The notes under the pieces are model-generated. The model searched no databases, was not told the DNA's origin, and saw only the letters and a program-made list of their open reading frames with translations. From the NCBI RefSeq assembly GCF_024703895.1, contig NZ_CP087968.1, forward strand, positions 2,728,001-2,792,000: DNA of 64,000 bases, read 5' to 3'. Positions 28,962-39,729 of the stretch are shown in pieces. The translations under genes were made by a program, and so were the position numbers. The stretch is from Nocardioides sp. B-3. Its GTDB lineage: Bacteria; Actinomycetota; Actinomycetes; Propionibacteriales; Nocardioidaceae. Within the stretch, counting starts at the first letter, position 1, and each line of letters begins with the position of its first letter.

Positions 28962-30258
28962 ATGACCGTCTCTCGCGTGGCCCTGACCGTCCTCGTCGTC
29001 GCCTCCGGCCTCGGCTGGTCCGGCGCCGCAGCTTCCTCCGAGGGCGCCCCGTGTCGCGGCGAGGTCGCGACCCTCGTCGGCACCCCGGGAAAGGACGACC
29101 TGCGCGGCACGGACGGACGCGACGTGATCGTGGGGCTCGCGGGCAACGACCGGATCGACGGCCGCGATGGCGACGACCTCGTCTGCGGCGGTGACGGCCG
29201 GGACCGGATCAGGGGCGGCGATGGCGACGACCGGCTCTACGGACAGCTGAACGGGTTCACGATCGATCGTGGCGGCGGCACGTGGTACGGCGACACCCTC
29301 GAGGGCGGGCCCGGGGACGACCGCCTCGTGCCGGGCGTCGACCCGCGCGGCAACGACTACGACGGCTACGAGCAGGTCACGATGGCGCACTCGGACGTGG
29401 CGGTCGTGCTGGACCTCTCGGCACCGGGTCGGTGGGGATCGGTCAGCGGGGAGGGCCATGACCGGATCCGACTCGTCAGCAAGCTGTGGATCATCGGGTC
29501 GGCCCACGATGACACCATCACCGGGTCGGACGGCAACGACATCCTCATGGGCGGCCCGGGCGACGACACGCTCGAGGGACTCGGGGGCCGAGACCTGCTC
29601 GACGGCGGCTCCTACCGGCCCGCGGCCGGGGGCGACGACGTCGTGGAGGGCGGCGAGGGCCCCGACACGATCTCGAGCTTCGGCGGCCGCGACGTGCTCC
29701 ACGGCGGACCCGGCAGCGACCGTGTCAATGCGTGGGGCACCCTGCCGGTCCAGGGCGTACGGCGACGAGGGCCACGACGACCTCCGGGGCATGGCGGTCG
29801 CCGAGGGCGGCTACGTCGTGGACGGTGGGCCGGGTGACGACTCCGGGCTCCTGAGCAGCCCCGTGCTCGACAGCTTCTCCACCGAGTGCTGCCCGCAGGG
29901 CGGCACGGCCGTCTTCGACGAGGCCACGGGCGCCCGGGAGGTGAGCTTCTTCGCCGGCCGGGTGTCGTCGGCGGCCGTCTCCTCGACGGGCACCGCGGTC
30001 GGCCTCGAGGACGTCACCCCGGGTGACGAGTTCTGCCCTGGACCTACTCGGGCACCGACGGTCCCGACGTCGTCGTCGGCAGCTACTACTTCCCGCTGCA
30101 CGCCGCCATGCTCGGCGGCGACGACGTCGTCACCGGGTCCAGCAAGGCCGACACCATCGACGGCGGCGACGGCCACGACCGGGGCTTCCGGATCACCGCG
30201 AAGGACACCGTCACCGGGCTCGAGGAGACGTCCCGGACCGAGCTGATCAGTCCTTGAG
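28962..30258 (+). CDS. Secreted calcium-binding (RTX-type) repeat protein (frameshifted)
   Basis: About 430 residues. A signal peptide [19 protein letters not shown] is followed by GxGxDxxx-type nonapeptide repeats: [48 protein letters not shown], and later [19 protein letters not shown] and [20 protein letters not shown]. Such repeats form a beta-roll that binds calcium. No toxin, protease or lipase domain is present. Breaks lie near 29750 and 30040. The C-terminal end TSRTELISP overlaps the stop of the converging carboxylase gene by 12 bp. A structural or adhesive role outside the cell is a guess. Confidence 0.8.
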
Positions 30259-32034
30259 CTCGCAGATGACCGCGCCGTTGGTGACGGTGGCGCCGACCTC
30301 GGCCACGAGGCCGGTCACGGTGCCGGACTTGTGGGCCTTGAGCGGCTGCTCCATCTTCATCGCCTCGAGGACGACGATGACGTCACCCTCGGCGACGACC
30401 TGACCCTCCTCGACGGCGACCTTGACGATGGTGCCCTGCATCGGTGAGGTGACCGAGTCGCCGGACGCCGCGGCGCCGGCCTTCTTGGCCGCACGCTTGG
30501 GCTTCTTCGGTCCACCCGCGCCGCCGCCCACGGACAGGCCACCGAGACCTGCGGGGAGGACGACCTCGAGGCGGCGACCGCCGACCTCGACGGTGACCTT
30601 CTGGCGCTCCTCGGGCTCGTCGGCGTCGGCCGAGGCTCCGGAGTAGGGGACGATCTGGTTGTCGAAGTCGGTCTCGATCCACGTCGTGTAGACGGTGAAG
30701 TCGCCCTCGCCGGACGGGGTGGACGCACCGACCCGGGCCGGGTCGTTCACGACGACCTCGTGGAAGGTGATCGCGGTCGGCATGCCGTCGACCTCGAACT
30801 CCGACAGTGCCCGGCGGGAGCGCTCGATCGCCCGGGTGCGGTCCTTGCCGGTCACGATCAGCTTGGCCACGAGGGAGTCAGAAGTTGCCGGGGATCGTCT
30901 CGCCGGCGACGTAGCCGCCGTCGAGGCGGACGCCGGGGCCCGACGGGGGTTCCACACCGTCAGCGTGCCGGGGGCGGGCATGAAGTTGTTGCCGCCGTCC
31001 TCGGCGTTGATGCGGTACTCGATCGAGTGGCCACGGACCTCGGGGTCGTCGTAGCCGAGCTCCTCGCCGGCAGCGATGCGGAACATCTCGCGGACCGGGT
31101 CGATGCCGGTGACCTCTTCGGAGACGCAGTGCTCGACCCGGAGGCGGGTGTTGACCTCGAGGAAGGAGATGGTGCCGTCGGCGGCGACGAGGAACTCGCA
31201 GGTGCCGGCGCCGACGTAGCCGGCTTCCTTGAGGATCGCCTTGGAGGAGTCGTAGAGGCGCTTGTTCTGCTCGTCGGTCAGGAACGGCGCGGGCGCCTCC
31301 TCGACGAGCTTCTGGTGGCGGCGCTGCAGCGAGCAGTCGCGGGTCGAGACGACCACGACGTTGCCGTGCTGGTCGGCCGGGCACTGGGTCTCGACATGGC
31401 GCGGGCGGTCGAGGAACTTCTCGACCGGGCACTCGCCGCGACCGAAGGCGCTGATCGCCTCGCGGACGGCCGACTCGAACAGCTCGGGGATCTCCTCGAG
31501 CGTGCGGGCGACCTTGAGGCCGCGACCGCCGCCGCCGAAGACCGCCTTGATGGCAACCGGGAGGCCGTGCTCCTTGGCGAAGCCGATGATCTCGTCGGCG
31601 TCCTTGACGGCGTCCTTGAGGCCCGGAGCCAGCGGGGCCCCGGCGGCGAGGGCGATCTGCTTGGCCTTGGCCTTGTCGCCGAGGCCCTCGATGGCCGCGG
31701 GGGACGGTCCGATCCAGATCAGGCCGGCGTCGATCACGGCCTGCGCGAACTCGGCGTTCTCGGCGAGGAAGCCGTAGCCGGGGTGCACCGAGTCGGCGCC
31801 GGAGTCGGCTGCGACCTTGAGGATCTTGGCGATGTCGAGGTAGGTCTCCGCCGGGGTCGCGCCACCGAGCGCGTGGGCCTCGTCCGCGAGCCGGACGAAC
31901 TGGGCGTCGCGGTCAGGGTCGGCGTAGAGCGCGACGCTGCCGATACCGGCGTCCTTGCAGGCGCGGATGACGCGCACTGCGATCTCGCCACGATTGGCGA
32001 TGAGGACCTTCTGCAACCCCCGGTTCTCGGGCAC
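30247..32034 (-). CDS. accA: Acetyl/propionyl-CoA carboxylase alpha subunit (biotin carboxylase plus BCCP)
   Basis: 595 residues as read. The biotin carboxylase half starts [20 protein letters not shown] and has [35 protein letters not shown] and [16 protein letters not shown]. The C-terminal biotinyl domain has [18 protein letters not shown] with the biotin-accepting Lys. It forms the carboxylase with AccD and AccE (44672-46530) to make malonyl- or methylmalonyl-CoA. A short stretch at 30886-30955 is scrambled between a missing C in a CCCCC run and an extra T in AACTTCTGAC; the alternate frame reads [20 protein letters not shown], the expected sequence. GTG start. Mycobacterial AccA3 is the closest type known to me. 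Confidence 0.93.
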   Translation of the reverse strand: MPENRGLQKVLIANRGEIAVRVIRACKDAGIGSVALYADPDRDAQFVRLADEAHALGGATPAETYLDIAKILKVAADSGADSVHPGYGFLAENAEFAQAVIDAGLIWIGPSPAAIEGLGDKAKAKQIALAAGAPLAPGLKDAVKDADEIIGFAKEHGLPVAIKAVFGGGGRGLKVARTLEEIPELFESAVREAISAFGRGECPVEKFLDRPRHVETQCPADQHGNVVVVSTRDCSLQRRHQKLVEEAPAPFLTDEQNKRLYDSSKAILKEAGYVGAGTCEFLVAADGTISFLEVNTRLRVEHCVSEEVTGIDPVREMFRIAAGEELGYDDPEVRGHSIEYRINAEDGGNNFMPAPGTLTVWNPRRAPASASTAATSPARRSPATSDSLVAKLIVTGKDRTRAIERSRRALSEFEVDGMPTAITFHEVVVNDPARVGASTPSGEGDFTVYTTWIETDFDNQIVPYSGASADADEPEERQKVTVEVGGRRLEVVLPAGLGGLSVGGGAGGPKKPKRAAKKAGAAASGDSVTSPMQGTIVKVAVEEGQVVAEGDVIVVLEAMKMEQPLKAHKSGTVTGLVAEVGATVTNGAVICELKD

Positions 32035-32110
32035 GAAATACTCCCCGGCTTCCTCGACGACTTCCGTTGCGGAGACTATCGCCCCCCGTCGGACGCCCCC
32101 GACCGAGGTC

Positions 32111-33160
32111 TCAGTCGCGGACGGGAGCCGGGTAGGCGTGTACGGCGCCCCTGGACCCGGATCCGGACGGTGTCACCGGCCGCCGGGGCCGAGGGGCCGG
32201 GCACTCGCGCCACGAGCGCGGTGCTGCCGGCGGTGAGTCGCAACGCGGCGTCGTGGCCGTAGAAGCTGACCTCGTCGACGTGCGCCTCGACGCCGCCGGG
32301 GTCGAGCACCACCGGGTCCGGGCGGATGACGAGCACGAGCGCGTCGGCCGCCGCGGGGTGCGTCAGGGTGACCGTGCCGAGGGCACACGTCGCCGCACGA
32401 CCCTCACCGGTCCGGCCCTCGAGCGAGGTGGCGCCGCCGACGAAGCGGGCGAGCTCGGGGTCGTGCGGGGTGAGGTAGACGTCGGCGGGGGAGCCGGCCC
32501 GGATCAGGCGCCCGTCGCGGAGCACGGCGACTGGTCGGCCAGCGACAGCGCCTCGGACTGGTCGTGGGTGACGAGCAGCCCGGTGGCGCGCGCGGCCCGG
32601 AGGGCACGGGCGACGGCGCGCCCGGTGGACTCGCGCAGCGAGGCGTCGAGGGAGGAGAAGGGCTCGTCGAGCAGCACGACGCTGGGGCCCGGCGCCGGGG
32701 CGCGGGCCAGCGCGACCCGCTGCTGCTGCCCGCCCGACAGCTCGTGCGGCTGGCGGGTGCGGAAGACGCGCGGCAGCTCGACCGGGTCGAGCATCTCGTC
32801 GATCCGGTCTCCTTCTGCCCCCGGGGATCGGCGGAGTGCCCGCGGCAGTCCGAAGCCGATGTTGCCGGCGACGTCGAGGTGCGGGAAGAGGGCGCCCTCC
32901 CCGGGGGACATAACCAACCTTGCGCTCCTGCGGCTGCACCGGTCGGCCCCGGGCCCGCGACGATCCGGTCGTCGAAGGCGATCGTGCCCGCGTCGGGGGC
33001 CGGGGAAGCCGGCGATCAGGCGGAGCAGCGTGGTCTTGCCGCACCCGCTCGGGCCGAGCACGGCCGTCAACGAGCCGTGCGGCACGTGCAGGCTGACGTC
33101 GTCGACGGCGACGGTGTCGGTGAACGCCTTGCGCACTCCCGTCATGGTCAAGGCACTCAT
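32111..33160 (-). CDS. Ferric iron ABC transporter ATP-binding protein, FbpC-like (frameshifted)
   Basis: About 349 residues. Walker A is [18 protein letters not shown], the signature is [16 protein letters not shown], Walker B is [17 protein letters not shown] and the H-loop is [18 protein letters not shown]-terminal TOBE-like part has [20 protein letters not shown]. Breaks lie near 32930-32990, 32530 and 32145; the corrected end is [10 protein letters not shown]. The start overlaps the permease stop (ATGA). With the permease and binding protein it forms a Fbp/Afu-type ferric iron importer. The iron box upstream of the operon supports the iron assignment. Confidence 0.88.
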
Positions 33161-34638
33161 GGCGTCAGTCTCTCCTGCCGCATCAGCAGCAGCGTGGCGG
33201 GCACGGAGATCAGGACCAGCAGCAGTGCGTGCAGCGCCGCGGCGCCGTACCGAAGCTCAGAGGACGCCGACCAGAACTCGGTGGCGAGGGTGCGGGTGCC
33301 GATGGGGCTGAGCATCAGCGTGGCGGTCAGCTCGGTCGAGATCGCCGGGAAGACGAGCGCGGCCCCGGCGCCGAGGCTGGGCGCGATCAGCGGCAGCGTG
33401 ACGCGCCGGGCGGTGGCGATCGGGCCGGTGCCGAGGCTCTGCGCGACGTGGTCCAGCACGACGGGCGCCTGCTCGAGGCCGGAGCGCACGGAGACGACGG
33501 CGCGGGGCAGGAAGAGGATCGCATAGGCCACGATCAGCAGCAGCGCCGTCTGGTAGATCACCGGCACCGGGCGCAGGCTCGCGACGACGAGCGCGAGGCC
33601 GACGACGATCCCGGGCAGGGCGTTGGCGACGTAGGTGCTGCGCTCGACGAGGGTGCTGACGCGGTTGCGGTGTCGGACGGCCAGCCGGGGCGACCGGGAT
33701 CGCGGCGAGCGTGGTGGCGATCGCGCCGACGGCGGCCAGTCCGACGGTGCTGCCGGTGGCGGCGAGGAGCTCACCGATCGGGAACTCGGTGGAGGCACCG
33801 ACGACGAGCCAGTGCACGAGTGCATAGGCGGGCACGCCGACCGCGAGCCCGACCGGGGGCGGCGACCAGCGCCACCAGCGGCCACCGGAGGGCGCGGAGC
33901 TGCGCCGGCTCCGACAGTCGCGCGGCGCCGTGGCCGATGCGGGCGTAGTGGCGGCTGCCGCGCAGGCGCAGCTCGGCGAGGAGGAGGAAGAGGCACAGCA
34001 GCACGAGGACGCCGGCCATCGCGGTCGCGGCGGAGCCGTTGAAGGTCGAGCCGTACTGGTCGTAGATCGCCGTCGTGAAGGTGGGGAAGCGGAGCAGTGC
34101 AAGGGCGCCGAACTCGGCGAGCAGGTGCAGCCCGACCAGCAGCACGCCACCCAGCAGGGCGGGTTTCAGCTGCGGGAGGACGACCCGGGCGAACGTCTGC
34201 CACCGGCTGTGGCCCAGCGACCACGACGCCTCCTCCAGTGCGGGGTCGAGGCCGCGGAGCGCGGCGACGGCGGGGAGGTAGACGAGGCGGGTAGTAGGAG
34301 AGCGTGATGACCGGGAACGCCCCACCGAAGCCGTGGATCGAGCGGTCCAGCGAGATCCACGCATAGCCGTTGACGAAGGCGGGTACGGCGAGGGGCGCGA
34401 CGAGCAGGCCGTGCCACAGCCGACGTGCCGGCAGGTCGGTGCGCTCGACGAGGACCGCCAGCGCGACGCCGAGCGCCGCGGTCGCCGCCATGCAGGCCAT
34501 CGCCAGCGTGACCGTGTTGCGCAGCAGCTCCGGGATGCGCAGTCGGACCACGAGCTCCCAGAGCTCGACCGGCCCGATGATGACGGTGTAGACGGCGACG
34601 TACGCGAGGGGGATCAGCGCCAGCAGCACGACGACCAC
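33157..34638 (-). CDS. Ferric iron ABC transporter permease, FbpB-like (frameshifted)
   Basis: About 493 residues, with many membrane segments (VVVLLALIPLAYVAVYTVII, LAMACMAATAALGVALAVLV, NALPGIVVGLALVVASL and ALHALLLVLISVPATLLLM). Two EAA-type loops are present, EEASWSLGHSRWQTFARVVL and QSLGTGPIATARRVTLPLIA, so this is the fused two-domain permease of Fbp transporters. The middle, about 34290 to 33690, is out of frame with its ends. The GTG at 34638 is a tentative start; the frame stays open up to the binding-protein stop, so a start further upstream with a rare codon is possible. Confidence 0.85.
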   Translation of the reverse strand: MVVVLLALIPLAYVAVYTVIIGPVELWELVVRLRIPELLRNTVTLAMACMAATAALGVALAVLVERTDLPARRLWHGLLVAPLAVPAFVNGYAWISLDRSIHGFGGAFPVITLSYYPPRLPPRRRRAPRPRPRTGGGVVVAGPQPVADVRPGRPPAAETRPAGWRAAGRAAPARRVRRPCTAPLPHLHDGDLRPVRLDLQRLRRDRDGRRPRAAVPLPPPRRAAPARQPPLRPHRPRRRATVGAGAAPRPPVAAGGAGRRPRSGSRSACPPMHSCTGSSSVPPPSSRSVSSSPPPAAPSDWPPSARSPPRSPRSRSPRLAVRHRNRVSTLVERSTYVANALPGIVVGLALVVASLRPVPVIYQTALLLIVAYAILFLPRAVVSVRSGLEQAPVVLDHVAQSLGTGPIATARRVTLPLIAPSLGAGAALVFPAISTELTATLMLSPIGTRTLATEFWSASSELRYGAAALHALLLVLISVPATLLLMRQERLTP

Positions 34639-34685
34639 CCCGGCCGCAAGCAGCAGGGGTGGTGTCGGGGGCTTGTTCAGCTTGC

Positions 34686-35700
34686 TCAGAGCAGGCCAGC
34701 TTCGGTCATCAGCTCGGTGACACGGGGGCCGTTGAGGCTGGAGACGTCGACCGTCGGCGGCTCGAGCTCGTCGAAGGGCTTCACGTCGGGGTTGAGCGTC
34801 GCCTCGGGGTTGAGGGGATATTCGAGTGCGTAGGACTCAGCCATCGCCTGTTGGGCCTCGGTGCTGGTCAGCCACTCGACGAACTCCTCGGCGGCTGCGG
34901 CGTGCTCCGAGCTCTTGAGGATGCCGGCACCGGAGACCGACAGGAACGCGCCGGGGTCCCGGTCGCCGAAGAAGTGCAGCGCGGAGCTGTCGGAGTCGGC
35001 GCCGCTCTCCTGCTGGTCGCGGTACCAGTAGTAGTGGTAGGCGATGCCGGCGTCGATCGCGCCCTCGTTGGCCTCCTGCATCACCACCGGGTTGTTCTGC
35101 AGGATGACCCCGTTGGCCTTGAGACCCTCGAGCCGGGCGCGGGTGGCGTCCTCGCCCTCGAGCTCGAGGACGGCGCTGACGATCGCCCGGAAGTCGGCGC
35201 CCGTGGGGGAGAAGCCGACGCGGCCCTCCCACTCGGGCTCGGCGAAGTCGAGGATGCTCGTGGGGAGATCGGCCTCGGTGACGTTGTCGGTGTTGTACAT
35301 GACCACGGTCGAGCGGCCCAGGAAGCCGACCCAGTTCTTCGAGCTCGGGACGTAGGCCGCCGGGATGGTCTCCAGCGCACCGGCCGGCGCGGGCGCGAAC
35401 AGGTCGGCGTTGTCCACGATGCTCATGGCCGGGGAGTTCTCCGTGAGGAGGACGTCGGCCGGGGAGTCGCTGCCCTCCTCGACGATCTGGTTGGCCATCT
35501 CGAGGTCCTTGCCCGGACGCAGCTCGACGTCGAGGCCCGACTCCTCCTCGAAGAGCGGCACGATCTCGTCGAGCAGCTCCTCGTGCTGGGCGTTGTAGAT
35601 CACCGGGTCGGGCGGGTTGAGGATGCTGCACGCGCTCAGCGGTGCGACCCGGGGCGGCGGTCGCGACGACGGCGAGCAGGCGGCGAACAGGAGTTGTCAC
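34686..35700 (-). CDS. Ferric iron ABC transporter substrate-binding lipoprotein, FbpA-like
   Basis: About 338 residues. After a one-base shift near 35655 the N-terminus ends in the lipobox LSAC, then SILNPPDPVIYNAQHEELLD. The Fbp-type fold is seen in IVPLFEEESGLDVELRPGKD, VLLTENSPAMSIVDNADLF, RSTVVMYNTDNV, AIDAGIAYHYYWYRDQQ and SVSGAGILKSSEHAAAAEEF. The YHYYWYR run is where iron-coordinating tyrosines sit in FbpA-like proteins. GTG start. It is the first gene of the iron uptake operon and lies directly under the iron box at 35723-35741. Confidence 0.9.
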
Positions 35701-35722
35701 GTGGCAGTCCTCAGTCGGGGCT

Positions 35723-35741
35723 TTAGGGTCGCCTAACCTTA
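35723..35741. promoter_or_regulatory. DtxR/IdeR-type iron box
   Basis: TTAGGGTCGCCTAACCTTA matches the 19-bp iron box consensus TTAGGTTAGSCTAACCTAA at 16 positions. It lies 23 bp upstream of the ferric-iron binding-protein start and 53 bp from the divergent acyl-CoA dehydrogenase start. Iron-loaded DtxR/IdeR binding here would repress the transporter when iron is plentiful. Confidence 0.8.
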
Positions 35742-35752
35742 GCGCTGTCCGG

Positions 35753-35774
35753 GAGGTTAGCGATCGTTAACCTC
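35753..35774. promoter_or_regulatory. Second palindrome (GAGGTTA-8-TAACCTC) in the iron promoter
   Basis: A perfect 7-bp inverted repeat with an 8-nt spacer, 12 bp from the iron box. Its half sites (AGGTTA/TAACCT) are the same as in iron boxes but spaced differently. It may be a second, weaker DtxR/IdeR site or the binding site of another regulator acting on the divergent acyl-CoA dehydrogenase gene. Confidence 0.55.
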
Positions 35775-35793
35775 TCGCGCTACGCTGCCGCCC

Positions 35794-36989
35794 ATGACCT
35801 TCGAGTTGTCGCCCGAGCACGAGCAGTTCCGTCGCAGCGTCCGTGACTTTGCGCAGGCCGAGATCGCGCCGCATGCCGCGCAGTGGGACCGCGACCATCA
35901 CTTCCCGACCGACGTCGTGCAGAAGATGGGCGCGCTCGGCCTGATGGGGCTCACCGCTCCGGAGGAGTACGGCGGGTCCGGGCTGGCCGGGGAGGACGGC
36001 GGCTTCACCAGCCTCTGCATCGCGATCGAGGAGATCGGCCGCGTCGACCAGTCGATGGGGATCACGCTCGAGGCCGCGGTCGGGCTCGGCATCAACCCGA
36101 TCCTGACCTACGGCACGGCCGCGCAGAAGGAGGAGCACCTCCCCTCCCTCGTCGCCGGTGAGCAGCTCGCCGGCTTCGGCCTGACCGAGCCGGGTGCCGG
36201 CTCCGACGCGGGCGCCACTCGCACGAAGGCCGACCCGGTCGAAGGCGAGTGGGTCGTCAACGGCGCCAAGCAGTTCATCACCAACTCCGGGTCCTCGATC
36301 ACCTCACTGGTGACGGTCACCGCGAAGACCGGCGAGCGCGAGGGCGGGCGCCCCGAGATCTCCACGATCATCATTCCCAGCGGCACGCCCGGCTTCACTG
36401 CCGAGAAGGCCTACGACAAGCTCGGCTGGCACGCCTCCGACACCCACCCGCTGTCCTTCGAGGACGCGCGTGTCCGAGGCCAACCTGCTCGGCGACCGCG
36501 GTCGCGGCTACGCCCAGTTCCTCGCCACCCTCGACGACGGCCGCGTCGCGATCGCCGCCCTCGCCGTCGGCTGCATCCGAGCCTGCCCGGACCTGTCGCT
36601 CGGAATACTCCATGGACCGCCAGACCTTCGGCGGCCCCATCGGCCGCAAGCAGGGCGTCGCCTTCCGTGTCTCCGACCTCCGGGTGATGCTCGAGGCCTC
36701 TCGCCTGCTCACCTACAAGGCCGCCGCCATGAAGGACGCGATGGACGCCGGGGCCGGTGTCTCGACCAAGGACTTCAAGCAGGCCGCCGCTATCGCCAAG
36801 CTCTACTCCACCGAGTCGGCGGTCACCGCGACCCGGATCGCGACCCAGATATTCGGCGGCTACGGCTTCATGGAGGAATATCCCGTCGTCCGCTTCTACC
36901 GCGACGCCAAGGTCCTCGAGATCGGCGAGGGCACCTCCGAGATCCAGCGGATGCTGATCGCCCGGGGTCTCGGCCTGCCGGTGGAGTAG
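35794..36989 (+). CDS. Acyl-CoA dehydrogenase (frameshifted near 36475 and 36590)
   Basis: About 398 residues. Family motifs are LAGFGLTEPGAGSDAGATRT, GAKQFITNSGSSITSLVTV, SLEYSMDRQTFGGPIGRKQG (after correction) and IATQIFGGYGFMEEYPVVRF. EIGEGTSEIQRMLIARGLG holds the Glu used as catalytic base in short/medium-chain enzymes. It oxidises acyl-CoA to enoyl-CoA with FAD, passing electrons to ETF. Chain length cannot be told. Its promoter is shared with the iron transporter, hinting at iron-linked expression, which is inference. Confidence 0.92.
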
Positions 36990-37046
36990 ACCGGGGCAAC
37001 CTGCAGGCACTGCGGCGCGTCTCTCTCGTGACGAGAGGGGCGCCCA

Positions 37047-38231
37047 TGCCCGGTCTGTTCGTGCGGCGCCCGGGTGGCGTCGCTCCTGCCGGTGCTCCTG
37101 CTTGCCGGGTGCACGGAGGGTGCCGAGCGCCCCGCGACAGCCGCTCCGACGCAGCCCCCGACCTCGAGTCCGACCGTGACTGAGGAGGTCGTCGACCGCC
37201 CGAGCCCCGAGGAGATCGTCGACGACCCCGAGTCACGACTCGTCGACGTGCAGTTCGTGCCGGGGGACCGCGACCGCCGCGTCGCCCTGTGGCGCCTCTG
37301 CGCCGGCGCGAGCTGTCTGTCCCGAAGGCTGGCCATCGCCGTCACGACCGACGGCTTCAGGACCCGGGACCTTGGCCGACGCCACCCGGCACCACGCGTT
37401 CGTCCGGCTCTCCGCCGGCGGTGAGGTCGTCGTGCTCGACTACCAGCGTGGCTTGAGCCTTGATGTGGTCCGGGCCGACGGGTCAGTGCTGCCCGTGGAC
37501 ATGGTCAAGGACGTCGCGCCGGTCGCGCGCGGCGAAGTGGTCGCCGGCATGGTCTTCCGGCCGGCGAGGAACCGGTTCTGGGCGACGGACCCGGAGACGG
37601 CGACGGCGCATCTGGTGCCGGTGCCCGACGGAACCCACGAACTCATCCAGACCGACACTGGCCAGCTGCGCGCGTTGATCGAGCGACAGTCCTATGCGTG
37701 GTCCGTCGACGGGGAGTCACGTGGTCACGGGTCTTCGACGGCCCGGGGCGCAACTTCCTGACGAGCTTCGTCGCGTCGACCGATGACACTCACGTGGTGG
37801 TCCATGGCGGCGACGGCGCCACCCTCTTCCCGTTCTCCGAGATCCGCCGACTCGAGAGTGATGGGGACTGGTCCGTGGTCGTGCCCGCCGACGACCCGAT
37901 GGCCTACCTCGGACCTACCCCGGTCCCGGCCGACGGCCGCTTCGTCGCCAGCGTCCACTTGTGGAGCGACAACGGCCCGGCAAGGCAAAGGCCGAGGGGC
38001 ACGCCGCCGGGCATCTACGTCTCCGACGGCGAGGACTGGTCGACGTACGAACGCATCGAATCGGGTGCGCCCTTCGAGACTCCGGTGCCATTCGAGCCGA
38101 TGGTGACCGACATCGACGTGACCGCCGACGGCGCCCTCATCACCGCGATCGGGCCGGACCAGACCACCGCGTGGACCTCGCGAGACCTCGGGGGCGACAT
38201 GGCGCGAGATGCGGGTCCGCTGAGGCGATAG
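37047..38231 (+). CDS. Predicted lipoprotein of unknown function, propeller-like (frameshifted)
   Basis: About 395 residues. The lipobox is seen in VASLLPVLLLAGCTEG, in a frame shifted from the ATG at 37047; GTG 37074 is the alternative start. The linker is Pro/Thr-rich (TAAPTQPPTSSPTVTEEVVD). The body has repeated beta-rich pieces such as VQFVPGDRDRRVALWRLC, HHAFVRLSAGGEVVVLDYQR, RNRFWATDPETATAHLVPV, TSFVASTDDTHVVVHGGDG and DIDVTADGALITAIGPDQTT, like blades of a beta-propeller. Breaks lie near 37070, 37370 and 37720. I do not recognise the family. It sits between an acyl-CoA dehydrogenase and a GtrA gene. Confidence 0.65.
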
Positions 38232-38247
38232 CCGTAGCCTTGCAGGC

Positions 38248-38716
38248 GTGACACCGAGGGGCCGCCAGCTGGCGGGGGAGATAGGCCGCTATCTCGCGGT
38301 CGGTCTCGGCGCGACCATCGTGTCCTTCTTCCTCTTCAACGGACTGGTCCACGGCCTCAACACCGCCGATGTCGCGCCCCTCAACGGGCACCCGATCCCG
38401 GGCTATGTCATCGCCAATCTCGTCGGTACGGCGATCAGCTACCGCGGCACGCGTTCGTGGGCCTTCCGCCACCGATCGACCACGCACCTCGACGGCGGTC
38501 GCACCGCGTTCGTGGCGATCAGCGTCGCCACCATGATCATCCCGATGGCCTGCCTCTGGTTCAGCCGCAACGTGATGGGCCTCGACGACCCGTTCTCCGA
38601 CAACATCTCGGCCAACGTGATCGGCCTCGCACTCGGCAATGCAGGCACGGTTCGTGCTGACGCGACAGTTCGTGTTCGGCGTACGCGACGAAGCCGAGGC
38701 ACTCGACAGCGTCTGA
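38248..38716 (+). CDS. GtrA-family membrane protein (frameshift near 38645)
   Basis: About 156 residues with the four-helix GtrA pattern: RYLAVGLGATIVSFFLFNGL, then GYVIANLVGTAISYRGTRSW, AFVAISVATMIIPMACLWF and NVIGLALGNAG followed, in the corrected frame, by RFVLTRQFVFGV. SYRGTRSWAF is the conserved loop (typically NRxWVF). GtrA-like proteins are thought to flip or carry polyprenyl-linked sugars for cell-wall glycosylation. The GTG start is 16 nt after the preceding lipoprotein gene. Mycobacteria have a GtrA-like gene near birA and purK, so this may be part of the same conserved neighbourhood. Confidence 0.8.
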
Positions 38717-38729
38717 CGCCGGGTGCACG

Positions 38730-39729
38730 ATGAGGCGCATGCGACCTCGCCGCGTCACTGCCCTGATCGGGAGCGTGGCGCTCGTGCTCGGACTTGCCGG
38801 GTGCGGTGTCACCCGCGGCGACGACAGCAGCGACATCTTGATGATCATCCCCAACAGCCCCGGTGGCGGTTACGACTTGACGGGTCGCGACGCGGTGCAG
38901 GTGCTGGAGGACGACGACATCACGGGCGGCAGCATCACGGTCCAGAACATCGTGGGCGCCGGCGGCGCCGTGGCCATGACCGAGCTCTGTCGGCGAGGTC
39001 GGCAACGAGAACACCCTGATGACGGTCGGGCTCGGGGTGGTCGGCTCGACCTACTCCTTCGGCAGCCAGTTCGGCCTCAGCGACGCCACCCCCATCGCCC
39101 AGCTGATGAGCGAGCCCGAGGGAATCCCGGTGCCCGGCGACTCGCCGTACAGGACGCTCGACGACTTCCCCGGCGGCCCGGAAGGCAGACCCCGGCTCGC
39201 TCGCCGTCGGCGGTGGGTCGTCGCCGGGCGGCCCCCGACCACCTCTTCCCGATGCAGCTGGCGGCGGAGGCCGGCATCGACCCCAACGAGGTCAACTACG
39301 TCACCTACGACGGCGGCGGCCCGCTGACCAGCGCGCTGCTCGGCAAGAAGATCGACGCCGGCTTCTCGGGCCTCCCGGAGTTCCGGGGATCGATCGAGTC
39401 CGGCGAGCTGCGGGTGCTGGCGGTCTCGGGGGAGGAGCGCTACCCCCGATGGCAGCCCCTTCGCGGAGGCGCCCACGCTGACCGAGTCGGGTGTCGACCT
39501 GGTCTTCCTCAACTGGCGCGGCGTGCTGGCGCCGCCGGAGATCAGCGACGAGCGCACCGCCGAGCTGATCGGCTACTTCGAGGAGATGCACGAGACCCCC
39601 GAGTGGCAGCAGGTCGTGGCGGACAACGGCTGGACCGACGACTTCAAGACCGGTGAGGAGTTCGGTGAGTTCATCACCGAGCAGGACGACCGGGTGTCTT
39701 CGACCCTCGAGGAGCTGGGACTGCTGTGA
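38730..39729 (+). CDS. tctC: Tripartite tricarboxylate transporter substrate-binding lipoprotein, TctC-like
   Basis: About 333 residues. The lipobox is LAGC in VALVLGLAGCGVTRGDD. The mature fold starts ILMIIPNSPGGGYDLTGRDA and has VQNIVGAGGAVAMTELC, VNYVTYDGGGPLTSALLGKK and DAGFSGLPEFRGSIESGEL, which match the Bug/TctC family. Breaks lie near 38990, 39195-39235 and 39460. It captures a carboxylate outside the membrane and delivers it to TctAB. The TGA overlaps the tctB GTG start. The ligand (citrate or another carboxylate) is not predictable. Confidence 0.88.

Noticed and set aside
28962..30258. Possible RTX toxin
   Set aside because: Only calcium-binding repeats and a Sec signal peptide; no toxin, lipase or protease domain and no type I secretion genes.
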